A stretch of DNA of 64,000 nt from NCBI GenBank assembly GCA_006937955.1, contig SSNP01000017.1, positions 1,116,537 to 1,180,536 of the forward strand, given 5' to 3'. Numbering within the stretch: the first letter of the stretch is position 1; every line of letters begins with the position of its first letter. The position numbers were made by a program, and so were the translations under genes. The stretch is from Pachypanchax playfairii. Its lineage: Eukaryota > Chordata > Actinopteri > Cyprinodontiformes > Aplocheilidae. This document shows, one piece after another, positions 36,446-49,000 of this stretch. The notes below the pieces were generated by a model. The model was given only the letters and a program-made list of their open reading frames with translations, did not search any database and was not told the origin of the DNA.

Positions 36446-39438
36446 ATGTCAAAGCAGCCGATGGGGAAGACGTTGCTGCGGAATGTAATCCGACACACAG
36501 ACGCTCATAACAAGGTTTGTTATTTGTGCCTAACAAAGCGAGATGTTTTAATTAACTATCGTAATATTGTCATAGATTTATCAAGATTTTCCTCAGACCA
36601 TATTGACTCTGATCTGAATCTCCTGTTATCCAATCAACTCATCATGATCAATAAACTACTTGAGATTATTTGAAACATGGTCTGATGCCCAGTTTCAACT
36701 CTTGCATGTTGTTCTCATCAGATCTAAATGTCTGGATTGATTGAGTTGCTGTTGGCTGATTTGCTATCATTGTTTAAGAAAGAATTGAACATGTGTTTCT
36801 TATTGTCGTTCCTTTCCACTGTCGCCAGTCGTGCTTGCTCGGGATGGGGTGAATTAACAATTCAACCCAATCGGCTGGTTCCGTAGATAGGAAATGTTTT
36901 ATTGGTTGATTTTTCTGTAAAGGGCCTTGAAATCACTTTGTCATGAACTGGCGCTTTATAAATAAATAAACTTGAACTTGAAACTTAATAATATGGCCAG
37001 TGAGATTATATCAGCACATCTGCTTCTCAAGAAGGAAAATTAAACTCAGATTTTAAATCAGGTGATATTTTTATTTGGTAGTTTTCATTAAAACCTGTAA
37101 GACAGTGAAAGAACTGTGTAAACCTGGTCTGTGTGGGATCCAGCTAATGAAGATACAGTGGAAAAAACGCAAATTAGAAGACGGTTTAAAAAAGAGCCAC
37201 CATCAGACTCCATTCAGCCCATTGAAATGTTATTACAGAGGTTAAGCGAGCCGCTTTTTAATTACCTGAAAATAAGATATTTACTTTCTATCTATAAAAG
37301 CTTAAAATAAAGACAAAAAACTGTAATATTAGTTAAAAATGCTCTTCCTCTGGCATCAAGTTTAGCAGTTGTCCAAAATACAACCTATTCAGCATCTGGT
37401 TAGTTCGAGTCTACAGTAGAAACAAAACTGTTATTTCCTATTTAGTTCCTGCACAAACAAAAACAAACCACGTTTCTGAGTCTTGGCCAGCACAGTAGCG
37501 TTCACATAAAGAGAAATCACTCTCAGTGATAATGACGTCAAGGCTGGCAGGCGGACATCTCTCCTGTGTGTCTGGTTCTGGCAGCCTCTTGTTTCCCAGC
37601 ATGCAGTTGCATATGATAGAATAAGCTGATTAGACAATGTGCAGCAGCTCTGCCAGTCAGCTCCACCTGGTACTGCTAATGAACCAATGTGACCCAACTT
37701 CAGCTCAGAAAAAACCCCAAAAAAACTACTCTTTATTATTTCTAAGGGCTTTTCAAATACTTATTTCCATAGCAAAGGGACTCGATTGGAAAAGAATATT
37801 ATCAATACATTAGAGAGAGTCCTCATCCATCATCTTTCTAAACTTTGGTGTGAATTATTTCTCATTCCTGTAATAAAATGGTGTTTTAGATATTTTATAT
37901 TTGATCATGTTTCATTTTCTGTTCTTCATTCCTGTTATTTTTCTCTTTCTAATTCTTCTATTTAAACCTAGTGACTGTTGAACGTTTCGGTATGATGCCA
38001 TAATGATAAAAACCTTTTGACTTGAATAATAGTGAGTGCTGCGTTGCACTGTGTGTTTGTAAATCCAGTTTGTATACACAGCTCTTATGTTGGCGTGTAG
38101 ATGTTTCCAGCTGCAGCTCGTCATGATCGGAAATGTAAAGTTAAGAGCGCTTGGCGAGATGAGAGACACCACAGAGTTAATATTCTATAAGGTTGCTGTT
38201 ATTTCAGCTTTTGTTCATGATTCTGACATTTGATTTTAGCAGAAAAATCAACATTTGAAGTTGTTTTTGAAAAATATATTTCAGTGGCCTTTAGCTTGTA
38301 AACATCTGATTCAAACTATGAATGTGTGTTCTGTACATGTTATTGTTGATTCACTGCAGATCCAGGAAGAGATGGACATGTGGAAAATGAGAGGCTGGGA
38401 GATCCAGATGTCCCAGAACAAACACGTTCCCGATACGGACAGCGTAAGGTAGGAACAGCGACAGTCCCAGTTTAATCTCAGTCATTTAAACACAAAACTG
38501 CTGGTCTCTGTTTTTACAGCTGTTAGTGCGTCTTAGCTTGATGACTTGGGAAGAAATACTTGTGTTCCAGAGGACGCATGCACTGCGATCGAGTGGCTGA
38601 TCTCCCCAGAAACAGAAGTCGAAGCGGAGAGCGAGTGTCGGAGCATGACGACAGGGAGGCTCGGTACTGGAGCCGTAAACTTTATGAATTTAAGGCCAGC
38701 GATCCTGACAGGTACACTGCATGACCAGATTGAGTTTTCCTTCCTTGTGTTCTGTCAGCATGTACACATGCTCCCTCACTGTAATGCAATTATAGACAGG
38801 TTTGACAAGATGACTGAACTTACCTCCAGCTTGTGTTCACGTTCCAGATGGGGTCATAGTGGCTTCAAAGAGCTTTATCCCGAGGAGTTTGAAAGTGACT
38901 AGTAAGCAAAAACACAACACGGGTCTAAAGGGACACTAACAATTTACCGCTTTATTTATAAGCCTTGTTCTGTTTGTTTTACAGTGAAGAAAGTGGCGAC
39001 ATTAAGAAGAGCGGGCGCCACAAAACGAAAAAGTCCAAGTCTGACACTGAAGTGAGCCTGTTGAAGCGATCCAAAAAATCCTCACGAAAGAAAAAGAAGA
39101 AGAAGAAGAAGAAAAGTGAGGATGGAAAGAGAAAGCAGGATGATTCCTCAAACAGTGACTGCAGCTCAGATGGCAGAATTGCTAAAAAAGACAAACAAAA
39201 GAAGAAAAAAAGGACTAAAGGGCGACACAAAAACAAGAAAACTGTGAAAAGCAGAGGGAGCGATGAGGACAGCAGCTCGGGGGACAGTACTGACGAGAAA
39301 AGACATGAACGACGGACTAAAAAACGAAAACAGGCCTCCCACAAGGACTCGGACTCAGAGCTGGACTCTAAAAGGAAGAAGAGAAAAAACTGGAAGGCAG
39401 CGGGAGAGGAGAGTTCACACGGTAGTTCTACAGATTGA
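36446..39438 (+). CDS. nkapd1: NKAP domain-containing protein 1 (C11orf57 family), 5 coding exons
   Basis: Conserved vertebrate protein of unclear function, presumed nuclear. Coding exons: 36446-36514, 38360-38448, 38571-38711, 38848-38901, 38985-39438. Phases are consistent and give 268 aa (human about 290). The N-terminus MSKQPMGKTLLRNVIRHTDA and the next exon (IQEEMDMWKMR) match the family almost residue for residue. Residues 100-117 (RWGHSGFKELYPEEFESD) are the family signature. The C-terminal half is Lys/Ser/Asp-rich, with a nine-lysine run coded by AAA/AAG and KKDKQKKKKRTKGR blocks that look like nuclear localisation signals. The exon at 38,848 uses a donor inside TAGTAAGC; without splicing the frame would stop there. 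Its 5' side shares a compact promoter region with the exon-like frame at 35,736-35,904. Confidence 0.93.
36790..36985. repeat. Teleost retroposon tail in nkapd1 intron
   Basis: 'ctgtaaagggccttgaaatcactttgtcatgaactggcgctttataaataaataaacttgaacttgaa' matches the widespread fish LINE/SINE 3' tail ('aattggcgctatataaataaaattgaattg'). Confidence 0.7.
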
Positions 39439-39866
39439 GAATCACAGATGGGAACAGACGGATGGGAAAACTATCGGGAAAACGGGCTCCGATTCACACG
39501 AACTCCACAGAGAACTCTTCTTGACTGCAGGGCTGTTATGTGTTGCAGTTTGTTCGCTTAACTTGTGCGTTTGTTCTTTTGTGTCGGTGCTCTGAGGAGT
39601 AATATCTCATCCGCTCTGTGGTCCAGTCAGCAGGCAGCATGAAGAAGGATGAGATTCACCTCCTGCCTCATCAGGAACGCTGCAAGCTTCCTCAGTGATT
39701 GATTGTTGAACCTCACATCAGACGTCTGTCCTGAAATCATCTGTTGTTACTTTATTAAAGAGGAAAAGAATGAAAATATGCAACATGTGTAACAAATCAT
39801 GCAATAGGTTTTATTATGTTTTCTAGTTTTATAAATTTTTGTACATTTAGAATTTTGCCTCATGTC

Positions 39867-39876
39867 AAAATAAAAT
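39867..39876 (+). terminator. nkapd1 polyadenylation signal
   Basis: AATAAA in 'caaaataaaattc', about 430 bp after the stop codon, giving a short 3' UTR. Confidence 0.5.
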
Positions 39877-39899
39877 TCTATTTTAAAGTTGTTTTCATG

Positions 39900-42800
39900 T
39901 CTTTGGTATTTGGAGGAGTATTCTACCTACTCATGCAATTAGGCTTTTTTAAGCAGTAAATGAAATTCAATTGCAAATTAAATTAAAATGTCATTTTTAG
40001 GAAGGAACCATGAGGTAAGAACTATACAAGTCAAAAGCCGACATTTAAAATGAACTGGTTTATTGTAAATCATTAATTAAGACTATGTCCCATTTATTTA
40101 CATGTAGGGGGCGGGACTTAAAACTAATATTGGAACCAGCAACTAGGAGGCGCCCAATTCATCTCAGCATCAACTTCCAGGCTGATAGTCGGATGTCTAA
40201 CTGGTATATTTACAAAGCTGATAGTGCTCACGTTCTTGCATACAGACGCAACTCCAGATACTTTTTTATGTGCACAAAAAACACGTTTTATTACTCCCCA
40301 GTGTCCCCTAAGAGTTCTGTATAAAAGCACAGAGTAAATGGAATAGAATAAAACAAGCTTTAACAGTTTTTTTCTATCACATTAAATTTGATTGAATGCT
40401 GTAGCATTTTTTTTATTTTTAAGATAAAAAATAAATAGCAAATAGACCCAAATATAAGCCTTTATGTTCTTACACATAACTCTTATTTTATTTTACTGGA
40501 ATTGTCATAGGAGTATTTTGTCAGAATGCAAAATGTCAAAAGCCTAAAAATATATTTAGAACCTAAAAAAATATCCTGCTAACTCTGAGATAAGTATCAT
40601 CTGCTACGATGATGAAGCTTAACTTTTAAAAAATGTGTTATTTCATAAAAATCTTAGGCATTGTTGACATGAGGTGAAGTGTTCAATCGCAGATTTTTCA
40701 ACTGACTGTGAACCACATATACTCCTGCTGATCTCTTTAGATTACTAAGAATTTTGGAGCCAATGAACAGAAAAGTAATAAATCTCAATAACTTTGAACA
40801 CACCACTATAAGTGAATCACATTTACCGATGAGAGGCTCTTTGATTCTTCCAATTTGTCAAGTTAAGGAAGAAACAGTTCAGCTTCCTCTCTGGGGGCGA
40901 TCGAGGATCAAACACCCACCAACAGTTTTGCTTCAGTCTAAAAATCTAGTCTTGTTTATGATGTGAAGGATAGACCTTAATAAGCTGTTACTCATGATCA
41001 AAGTGAATACATTTAGAAACTCATCAAGGTGCGATTTGTCTGCTAAACTAGTCAAGAACTTCTAAGTAGCTGATTTGACGAGCGGCAGATTGTCATCTTC
41101 CGTTTGCTGGGAAAACCTGAAAAGAAAAAGACAATCTATTAGCACCTTAAATGGGCTTCATGAACTATTTTGTACTCCATCAGGTTATTGTTACCATCAT
41201 TCTCTGTGCAGATAGTCAAGCTTCTGGATTTCAGCATTTGGAAATAATTTTAAAAAGTGTTTGTGAACCACTGATAAATATGTGAACTGTAAACGCCTGC
41301 AGCTTTTTGCTAAGTCAGAAGGCCAAGTGTTGTATTTAGGCTGACATGAGCTGCAGCTGCCATCATCTTAAGAATGGAATATACATATATATAGTTTATG
41401 ATCACATATGATAGGTGAACACATGCTTGTCCTTGTAAAAAAGCCCTTTGGCAAACCATGTTCCTTCATCAGTGTCTCTGGGAATACAAGGTCTGAGGTT
41501 CAAATCCCCTGATGGCCAAGGTTATCTTTCCAGCCATGTGGAAATTTATTATACAACCTTTCATGCTAAATATTTTCTGGCTTGGTCATTATTCTTGTAG
41601 TTTTAGGTTGTAATTGTAAAAAAAAAGTAATTTTCTGAACATCCATTAATTATCTATGTCCACTTCATCCTGTTTAGGGTCACAGGGAGTTGGTGTCTGT
41701 CTGCAGCAGTCAATGAGCCAGAGATGGTGCACACCCTGATCCACTGGACCAGACAGAGACAAATGACCATGCATTCACATGCACAGGACCAGTGTAGAGC
41801 GTTAATCCTAACATTCATGTTTTTGGTCTGTGGGAGGAAACTGGAGTCCTTGGAGAAAACCCACTCCTGTAAAAGGGGAACAGACAAAGTCAATGTAGAA
41901 GAGCCCCTGCTGGGAGTTAAACCTGCAACCTTCTTGCTGTCAGGCAACACTGTGCTAACTAATTGCACCACTATGCAGCCTAATTACAATCATAAGCATG
42001 AGTATACAGCAAGAAAATGTTTTTTTAAAGTCATTCAATATTTGGAAACAAAATAGAACGTTAAAATACATCTGAAATGGAGATAAAGCAGAACAGCAGA
42101 TTTATAAACCATATGCAATAGGTTTCATTTAAAAACCATCATCATTAGAATAAAAAACTGTACGTTTTACAGCCTGTGGAGACTTTACCATTTTGAAAAA
42201 CTACATTAAAATGACTCTATTACAGTATCACCGATCAAACCTGATGTTCAGACCAGAAGTTGTTTCACAAAAAGAATAATTACCTTGTGGAAAGAACGAT
42301 TATCATGGAAAATACTTGAATTTTACGCACTAAACCATGTTTAAATTTGACTTTTCAAATACGCGTTAGCATGCATTAAACATAAAATGGGATCTTGAGT
42401 GAAAGAAATAATTATCATCATCAAGTCAAGATGCTTTTTTTTCTGCAGTCTCTCAGAACTGCTGATGAAACACTTGGCTCTCCCCCAGTGTTCGCTACTT
42501 CAGCTGTCCAAGACAATTTTTTAAAACGGGGTGAAATCTCTGCATCCTCCTACCTAAGCAGATTTAGTGTTAAATAATGACTACAGATATGAAACAGACA
42601 GAAAAAGCTTTCCAGCTGGGGGAAGTGGTCTGCTGCAAATCTCCACACTGTAAGTGTCAGTACTTAATGCAGAGATGGACTGAAGCTGCAAAGTTTGTGC
42701 ACCAGTAAAACTGACAGCTGAATACTTACAGCCCAAAGTTTAGTATTTTCTCTAAATGGGAGAGGAAATTTAAGTGTGTCTCGAATGCAAATCTTCTGGA

Positions 42801-44250
42801 TGAAAACTGGTTGAGTGGTGATGAGAAAAGATGAAGGGTGACCCTGTTCTTGGACTCAATCTTCTCTGTCACTGCTGATGCAAATAGGACATTGAAGACA
42901 GCTGAAACCCACTGACTTCTCTTTCTGCGCCATATTTTATCTCTTCCCTATCCAAGCAGCTTGGTTTGATTTCAATCTGTGCTAAGCATCTGTAAGCAGA
43001 GGGTGTTTTCTGTTGCTGCAAACAAATATCCCTCATCCAACCTGATCTGTATCTCTTGTCTTCTTTTTTTTTTGGTGCAAGATTATTTTACAACCTATTT
43101 GTCATTCATACAACCTGTAAACAAGCGAATACAGTGTCAAACAATGTACAATGCAGCTCGGAGCTAATGTAATGATGTTTTATGTCCGCAGATGTGTATA
43201 TAAATTACAATTCTTAATATTAAAATGCATTATTGCTTTAATTTACTAGAAATATACAATAGTGCATTTTCTTAATGTATTGCTTTGAGGAAAAAAATAG
43301 CAGATACAGTTAAATGATTTAAATCATAAAGTTTCTACAGTATTTTTCTCATGGATAAAAAGAAATACACATTGTTTGTTTTTAAATTATGTCCCTGCAG
43401 AGGACATTTTGTCTCACAAAAACACCCCTAAAAAACTTTCAAAGCTGCTCGCCAATGAGTCACAAAGTTTTAGATGCATAAATTAAGTATTTTAATGAAA
43501 ATCTGTTTCTAGAATTAGAATATCAGCACCTTCAGAGTTGGACGATGCAAAAACATTCTCAAATTACTTAAACAATCTCGAATGAATCCCAAATTTAATT
43601 GCAATCTTTGGGAAGATTTGCCTCCCCCTTGTGGAGAGCACAAGCCCCTACACCATTGTATAACAGCTGGCTTCATTTGAATTCAGCACTGCGTCCAGCT
43701 GGCTTGTCCCTCGTCGTCACACGTCCCACTCCACTCCACTGCTGCTGCGATGCTTTCACAGAAACCTTATAAATAGCAACAGGGAATCAAATATTTATCA
43801 TCTTGATTCGTGTGACCCTCGCCGGTACAGCGGACCGCCCTAAAGCACCAAGAAGAAAACACAACACACAGTTAACCCACACAAAAAAATTTAATACCCT
43901 TCGTGAGGGGATAAATGGTTGAAACTTTGACATACTAAATATCGAGGAGGTGTGATGACACAGGTTTTTAATGTAAAAACTTGCAGCCAACACCCAAAAA
44001 TGGTTTGTAAAAAGTCATGTGACACATGACTTCTTTACTTACATAGTTAGTACACATACACCAATGTTTTTAATATACTTATATATGTCTTTTTTTTTGT
44101 CTGTTGCCTTTTATCTAGACCAGCCAGATACAGTACTGATTAATATACAGTCACATCTGGAACAATACCTATTTAACATCATATAATCTGACTGTCAGAG
44201 GAATCCAAGGCAGGATTCCACATCCATTTCTCTCTTCACTAAGAAATCAT
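39900..44250. other. Intergenic region between nkapd1 and lrfn1
   Basis: Mostly AT-rich DNA with no supported exon. One dispersed repeat (41,640-41,985) is listed. A B-box-like word (GGTTCAAATCC, 41,497-41,507) is too isolated to be a tRNA. A MEF2-like site (TTATAAATAG) lies near 43,770. Confidence 0.5.
41640..41985. repeat. Teleost dispersed repeat (LINE-tail type), copy 2
   Basis: Related to 33,440-33,700. It contains 'tgtgggaggaaactggagtccttggagaaaaccc' and 'gttaaacctgcaaccttcttgctgtcaggcaacactgtgctaactaattgcaccactatgcagcc'. More diverged than copy 1. Confidence 0.75.
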
Positions 44251-44269
44251 TGTTGAAAACATAGTTGTT

Positions 44270-44470
44270 TTTTTTTTTATTTATTGTATAGACTGGTGGT
44301 GATACTTGTCCTTGTATCTCGTGTCATCTGTGCAAAAGTTTTTTTGTTTTTTTTTTTCATTTTCTTTGAAAGAATCAGAAAACATGATTGACATAACAGG
44401 ATACCTGGCTGTTCACTTTACAGTTACTGCTTGATGAAGTTTTTTTTTTTTATTTTATTTTTTTTTTTAC
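44270..44470 (-). terminator. Probable lrfn1 3' end (polyadenylation signals)
   Basis: Reverse-strand AATAAA signals occur in T-rich plus-strand DNA near 44,276-44,285 and 44,448-44,458, 430-620 bp downstream of the lrfn1 stop. Which one is used cannot be told from sequence. Confidence 0.4.
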
Positions 44471-44890
44471 ATTTGTTGTTGTTTTCTTTACAATTAAACA
44501 GTCACATCCAAATGCCACATCCCCTTGGCGTGCCACAGAAAACAGTGAAAATTAAAAAGTCAAAGTAACGCCTCCTCATTATCAGAGTGGGAGACGACGA
44601 CAGAGAAGAAGGTTTATGACTACAGTGAGCAGCATCCTCCATTCATACATTTAAAGAATAAGGCACTGCTGCATAAAGAAGGGACATGGCCGACATATCT
44701 TTCTGGGAGTATGATGGGAAGAGGCAGGATGAGAGGAGACTTTTTTTCCCCCAGCAGCTCACAGAAAGTTAGCATGTAAATGTGCTTGTTTCCATCATCT
44801 GCAACATCGTGTTTCATGACATGTAGATGCTCGTGTTTTTACATGTTTCTGAGTGACTGAGACTTTTTTTTTTTTGCTACAGTGTTTTCC

Positions 44891-47800
44891 TCAGACTGTG
44901 CTCTCAAGCATCCACTCGGTGCTGCTGAACGTAACTCTCCTGTTGGCAAGAGGTGATGATTCCATGTTGAGCTGGTTGGTGGACTTGTGCCACCTTGTCC
45001 TCGCTCTGCGTGGGTAACTATGACTCTGAAATATGGAGTAATCCCCGCCATCAAATGAGAATCTGTGCCTAGTTCGTGCCAGCTCATTAGGAAGTAACCC
45101 CACGTTGGCCAGAGCACTTTTCTTGTCCTTAAGCCTGGGAGCCTCCTTAGATCCAGCAGTGGAGCCTATGAGACACAGGGACATGGTGGAGCCCGTCAGG
45201 CTACTGTCTGTCTGTGTGTCGTCTGATGGCGGTCCAGAGCGCTGTGCATCCAGACTGCTTCTTCTTTTCATCTTGTCTATAAGTGGAGGAAGCTCTACCT
45301 CCAGGACAGCAGTGGTGGCTGCTGGATCCTCCTTTTTCTCATTGTCCACCCTGAGCACGAGAGCCATGCACTCTTTAGGAGCCTGAGCGTCTGATTGGTC
45401 CTCATCAGATGGCGGCTGCTTGGAGGTGGAACGCTGGAGCCTCTGCTGGCTGCCGTTGGTCTGCGAGTGCATGCTGGAGCTGACCTTAGCCTTGGTATCA
45501 ACTGGCGTGCTGTAGGCCTTGTAACGGATCATCAAGATGATGATGAACACCAGAACAGATGCAACAATGATGCCACCGATAATGATGATCATAGTGCCTC
45601 CCAGGAACTGACTGTGCATGAAGCGACACTGGCTGACCTCACTGGCTGTGTGGAACTGCACGCAGCCGACCACACGGGTGGCCGTTAACGATGTGATGCC
45701 GTCGTCGTAAACCGCCAGCACGCAAAGGTCGTACTCCCGTCCGGCAGCCAGATCGTTGATCAGGAAGTTTTTGCTGGTAGATGGGATCATTCTGCAGAAC
45801 AAAGAAAAAAACAAGGCAGTTGTGAAGATGGAGAAATTTTATAATATGAATCACAATACAATTGATTTGCACAAAGGGGGATTAAATCATGCACCAGTTT
45901 TAACTCCATAAAGAAAAAATCAGCAATGTGGAAAAAATAAAATACAACCACCTGCATGAGAAAATATAACTTGATCCTTTTAAATAAAAGCAAAAGGTGA
46001 TAAACAAGGAGGCTTGCCGTCCCAATAATAAATCCCAACAGCTGCAGGGCTGCAGGACAAGTGATGCATGTTGTGAAGACAGTTCTGATGTGTGATTACC
46101 TAAGGTCACAGTTTATACATTAACTGTGAGACTATACTAAATACGCAGGAGGAAGGCATTGTCTTCAGGTCAGCATCGGCGTTAATATAATTAGAAGCTT
46201 GTTTCTTTTTCCCTAAAGGGCAGATGACTCGGATGGTTATCATTTGTAGGTAATAATGTACCACCTAAAGACAAAACACCACTCAGCTCCATGTTGAAAC
46301 AGAATGAGGAAATTATACAGGAGAGCTACTCGTTATATCTGATAAAAGCTGGAAAAAAGAGAGAATGAAAGGATGTCAAGCACTATTATTAGTTGGCTCC
46401 ATTAATTCAGAATTCTGAACTAAAGTTAATTTATGTCATATAGTTCAAAAGAAACAAATTAAGCTTTTTTTTTTTTTGTATTTTCAAAGGATCTTCAAAT
46501 AGCAGTTTATACCCTGTTTTACGAGTCGCAGCTCATTCGGCATAAATACGACACTTTCTTAGCTGCTAGAATTATCTGTTATTTTTCTGTTTCATCCTCA
46601 AATATTAAGCGACACATGCTGGCAATGCACTATAAAACATTTACAGCCAAGAAATTATAGTGATCTAATAATAACACGCTGAATCTGTAACTTAAATGTA
46701 CTGGTTTAGTCATGTATTGCTGCAAACAGATGGTACTGGATGTATTTCACCAGCATGTGACAGTTGATGACAAGCTGGAGACCCTAAATTATAAGAAAAT
46801 AACAACTTTCAGGTGGATTCACAAGGGACTGGTGGTTCTATTACTTTTGCATATGTTAAAACCACAAATAAATTGGGACATTTGTGTAAATGCTGTTTTT
46901 TTTTTACTGTATCATACTTTTTGGGGGAATTTATTTTCATGTAAAATGCTATTTTGTCTCATTCTCTGTACTTTCTTGTCTCCTATCAGTCACAACTTAA
47001 TTAAGAAAAATAAGAAAACAGACTTGTTGACTTAAACCTTATGACACCTCTAAAGGCCAATTAGACTTGTCTTGTCTTTTACTTGCGCGAGAATGTTTTA
47101 GTAATATGATAATTCCACCCTTAACCCACATCGAACAAATGATCTGAATCCTCTCTCCACTCCTACTACAAAGCTCAGCATTACACAGTCTCTCTGTTTT
47201 CACTCTGTGTACCAGCCAATTAATGCAGACACTTCCTAATGATACAAACTGTTACATGTGGTGAAAGAGTTGGACTTCGTGTTACTGTTGTTGTCGAATT
47301 ATATTCTAATGATGCTGACAAGACCATTTTGTCCCTTTGGGTACTGGACTTGCAATCCACTCAGCTGCCTGCAAACAATCCACTCAGAGTGGAAAAGTGT
47401 GAATATCTACAGTGTATTTTACACATTTTATGCAAAATACATTGCATTTTGATGCCACCTGAGAATTTACAGAGAAGCTACTCTATAGAACAGGATTAGT
47501 TTTGATTATACATAATCACTATGCATGTAAAGGACCTGCCAGTTTACAGAAACAGACCTTTGAATTATTCAGGAAATTATAACTCCAGATGTCTCAACTT
47601 TTTTTTTGTCCAACCGTAACTCACCTGTACACCAACGTATCATCTGCTGTGCTGTTGTACTGAATCTGGTACATCCTGATCCCGGGGATGTGGCGCTCAG
47701 ATGGCCAGCGGATTATAGCGGAGGAGGAGGTCAGTTCTGTGACCATCACCCTCCTGTTCTGCTTGTCGTAGCCTTTTGTGTCATTGCCCGATTTGGAGGA

Positions 47801-49000
47801 AGTGGTGATGTCTGAGAGGCCTGGGTCCTCACGCATGTGGCCCGTATTGTTAACAAACAAGGGTAAGGGGATCATGTTGATCTCAACAGCAGCTGTAGCA
47901 ATGCCTGCGGCATTGGACGCCACACAGTTAAATGCCCCGCTGTCCTTCAGCGTGGTGATGAGAATATCAAGGGTGCCATTATCATACAGGATGGTGCGGG
48001 AGTTATTATGCACCAGCTTGCCATCTGGTGACCGCCAGTGAATATCTGGGTCTGGATCACCCACAGCTTTGCATTTCAGAGTCACACCTTGGCCCTCCAT
48101 CACAAAGGGCTTGGAGGCAATGTGTTTGGTGATCAAGGGGGGCTCACAAATAAACTCCTCCTCCTGGATAGACCAGAAATACTTGTCCATGAGGTGCTCT
48201 GGTGATGCACAGGTTTCCAAATCATCCTCTCTAGTGAGCCTGCGCAGCCACAGTAACTCACAGTTACAATGAAGAGGGTTCCCGCCAAAACTCACTGCCA
48301 GAGTGGACGAGCTAGAGCCCTTGGCATCAGAAAGGACCTGAGCGTGCTGGAACAGGCTGTCTGGCGGCAGCTTCTGCAGCCTGTTCGAGGTCATGTCCAG
48401 GCGGACCAGCTTAGTGAGCAGAGTAAAAGTTCCTGCTTCGATGTGGTCAATCAGGTTGTGGTCCAAGGTGAGTGTGTTAATGTTGGTCATCCTGGCTATA
48501 GCGTCCCAGGGAAGGCTGCGCAGGTTGTTATTTGAAAGATCCAAGTCCTCAATAGTGGAAACAAACTCATCAAAAGAAGTGTGGGCCACCTGGTGGATCT
48601 GGTTGTTCCCGAGGATGAGGTGCCGGAGGTTGATAAGTCCTTTAAAGTGATCACTTTTTATGACACTGAGGCGGTTCCCGTCCATGTGGAGCGCCCGTAG
48701 GGAGCGCAGGCCCAGGAAGGCATGTGGGACGATCTGGCTGATGGTGTTTCGGGACAAAGTCAGGTGGACCAAACTGGTCATGTTGAAAAAGTCTTTCTTG
48801 CGGATGATGGTGATGAAGTTGTCAGTGAGGCGCAGCTCAACGGTCTTGCGATCAATGGTGGGGGGCACAAATAACAAGCCAGTCTTTGCACAGAGGAGAG
48901 TCAGAGTCGGGGACAGGTGCTGGCAGATGCAGCGACTGGGGCAGCTGTATCCCTTAACCAGAGCTGCACACAGCAGCATGCACAGAACCAGCCGGTCCAT
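44891..49000 (-). CDS. lrfn1: Leucine-rich repeat and fibronectin type III domain-containing protein 1 (SALM2), 2 coding exons
   Basis: Synaptic adhesion-like molecule that organises excitatory synapses and binds PSD-95 through its C-terminus. Coding exons 49000-47625 and 45791-44891 join within an arginine codon (TAC-AG|A) inside the FN3 domain; 758 aa (human about 771). Order: signal peptide 1-17; LRRNT from C20; leucine-rich repeats about 52-215; LRRCT 241-286 (NPLHCNCELLWLRRL); Ig domain about 288-375 (C310, C359); FN3 about 417-505; transmembrane 525-547; cytoplasmic tail ending STEWMLESTV, a class I PDZ ligand. CAKTGLLFVPP, the FDGGDYSIFQSHSYPRRAR block and the tail identify LRFN1 rather than LRFN2-5. 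The ATG follows a likely 5' UTR exon starting after the CACACAG acceptor near 49,025. An lrfn1-like teleost paralogue cannot be excluded. Confidence 0.94.

Noticed and set aside
38848..38901. Apparent nkapd1 stop (TAG TAA) after ...FESD
   Set aside because: The TAG overlaps a GTAAGC donor; splicing restores the frame into the lysine-rich exon that matches the family.
38979..39344. 121-residue minus-strand frame opposite the nkapd1 last exon
   Set aside because: Leu/Phe/Ser-rich antisense of the lysine-rich coding sequence.
41440..41530. tRNA-like B box GGTTCAAATCC
   Set aside because: No matching A box, acceptor stem or cloverleaf could be built; at most a SINE remnant.
45105..45688. Plus-strand open frames opposite lrfn1 exon 2
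   Set aside because: Antisense shadows; the minus-strand frame carries the transmembrane segment and the PDZ ligand.
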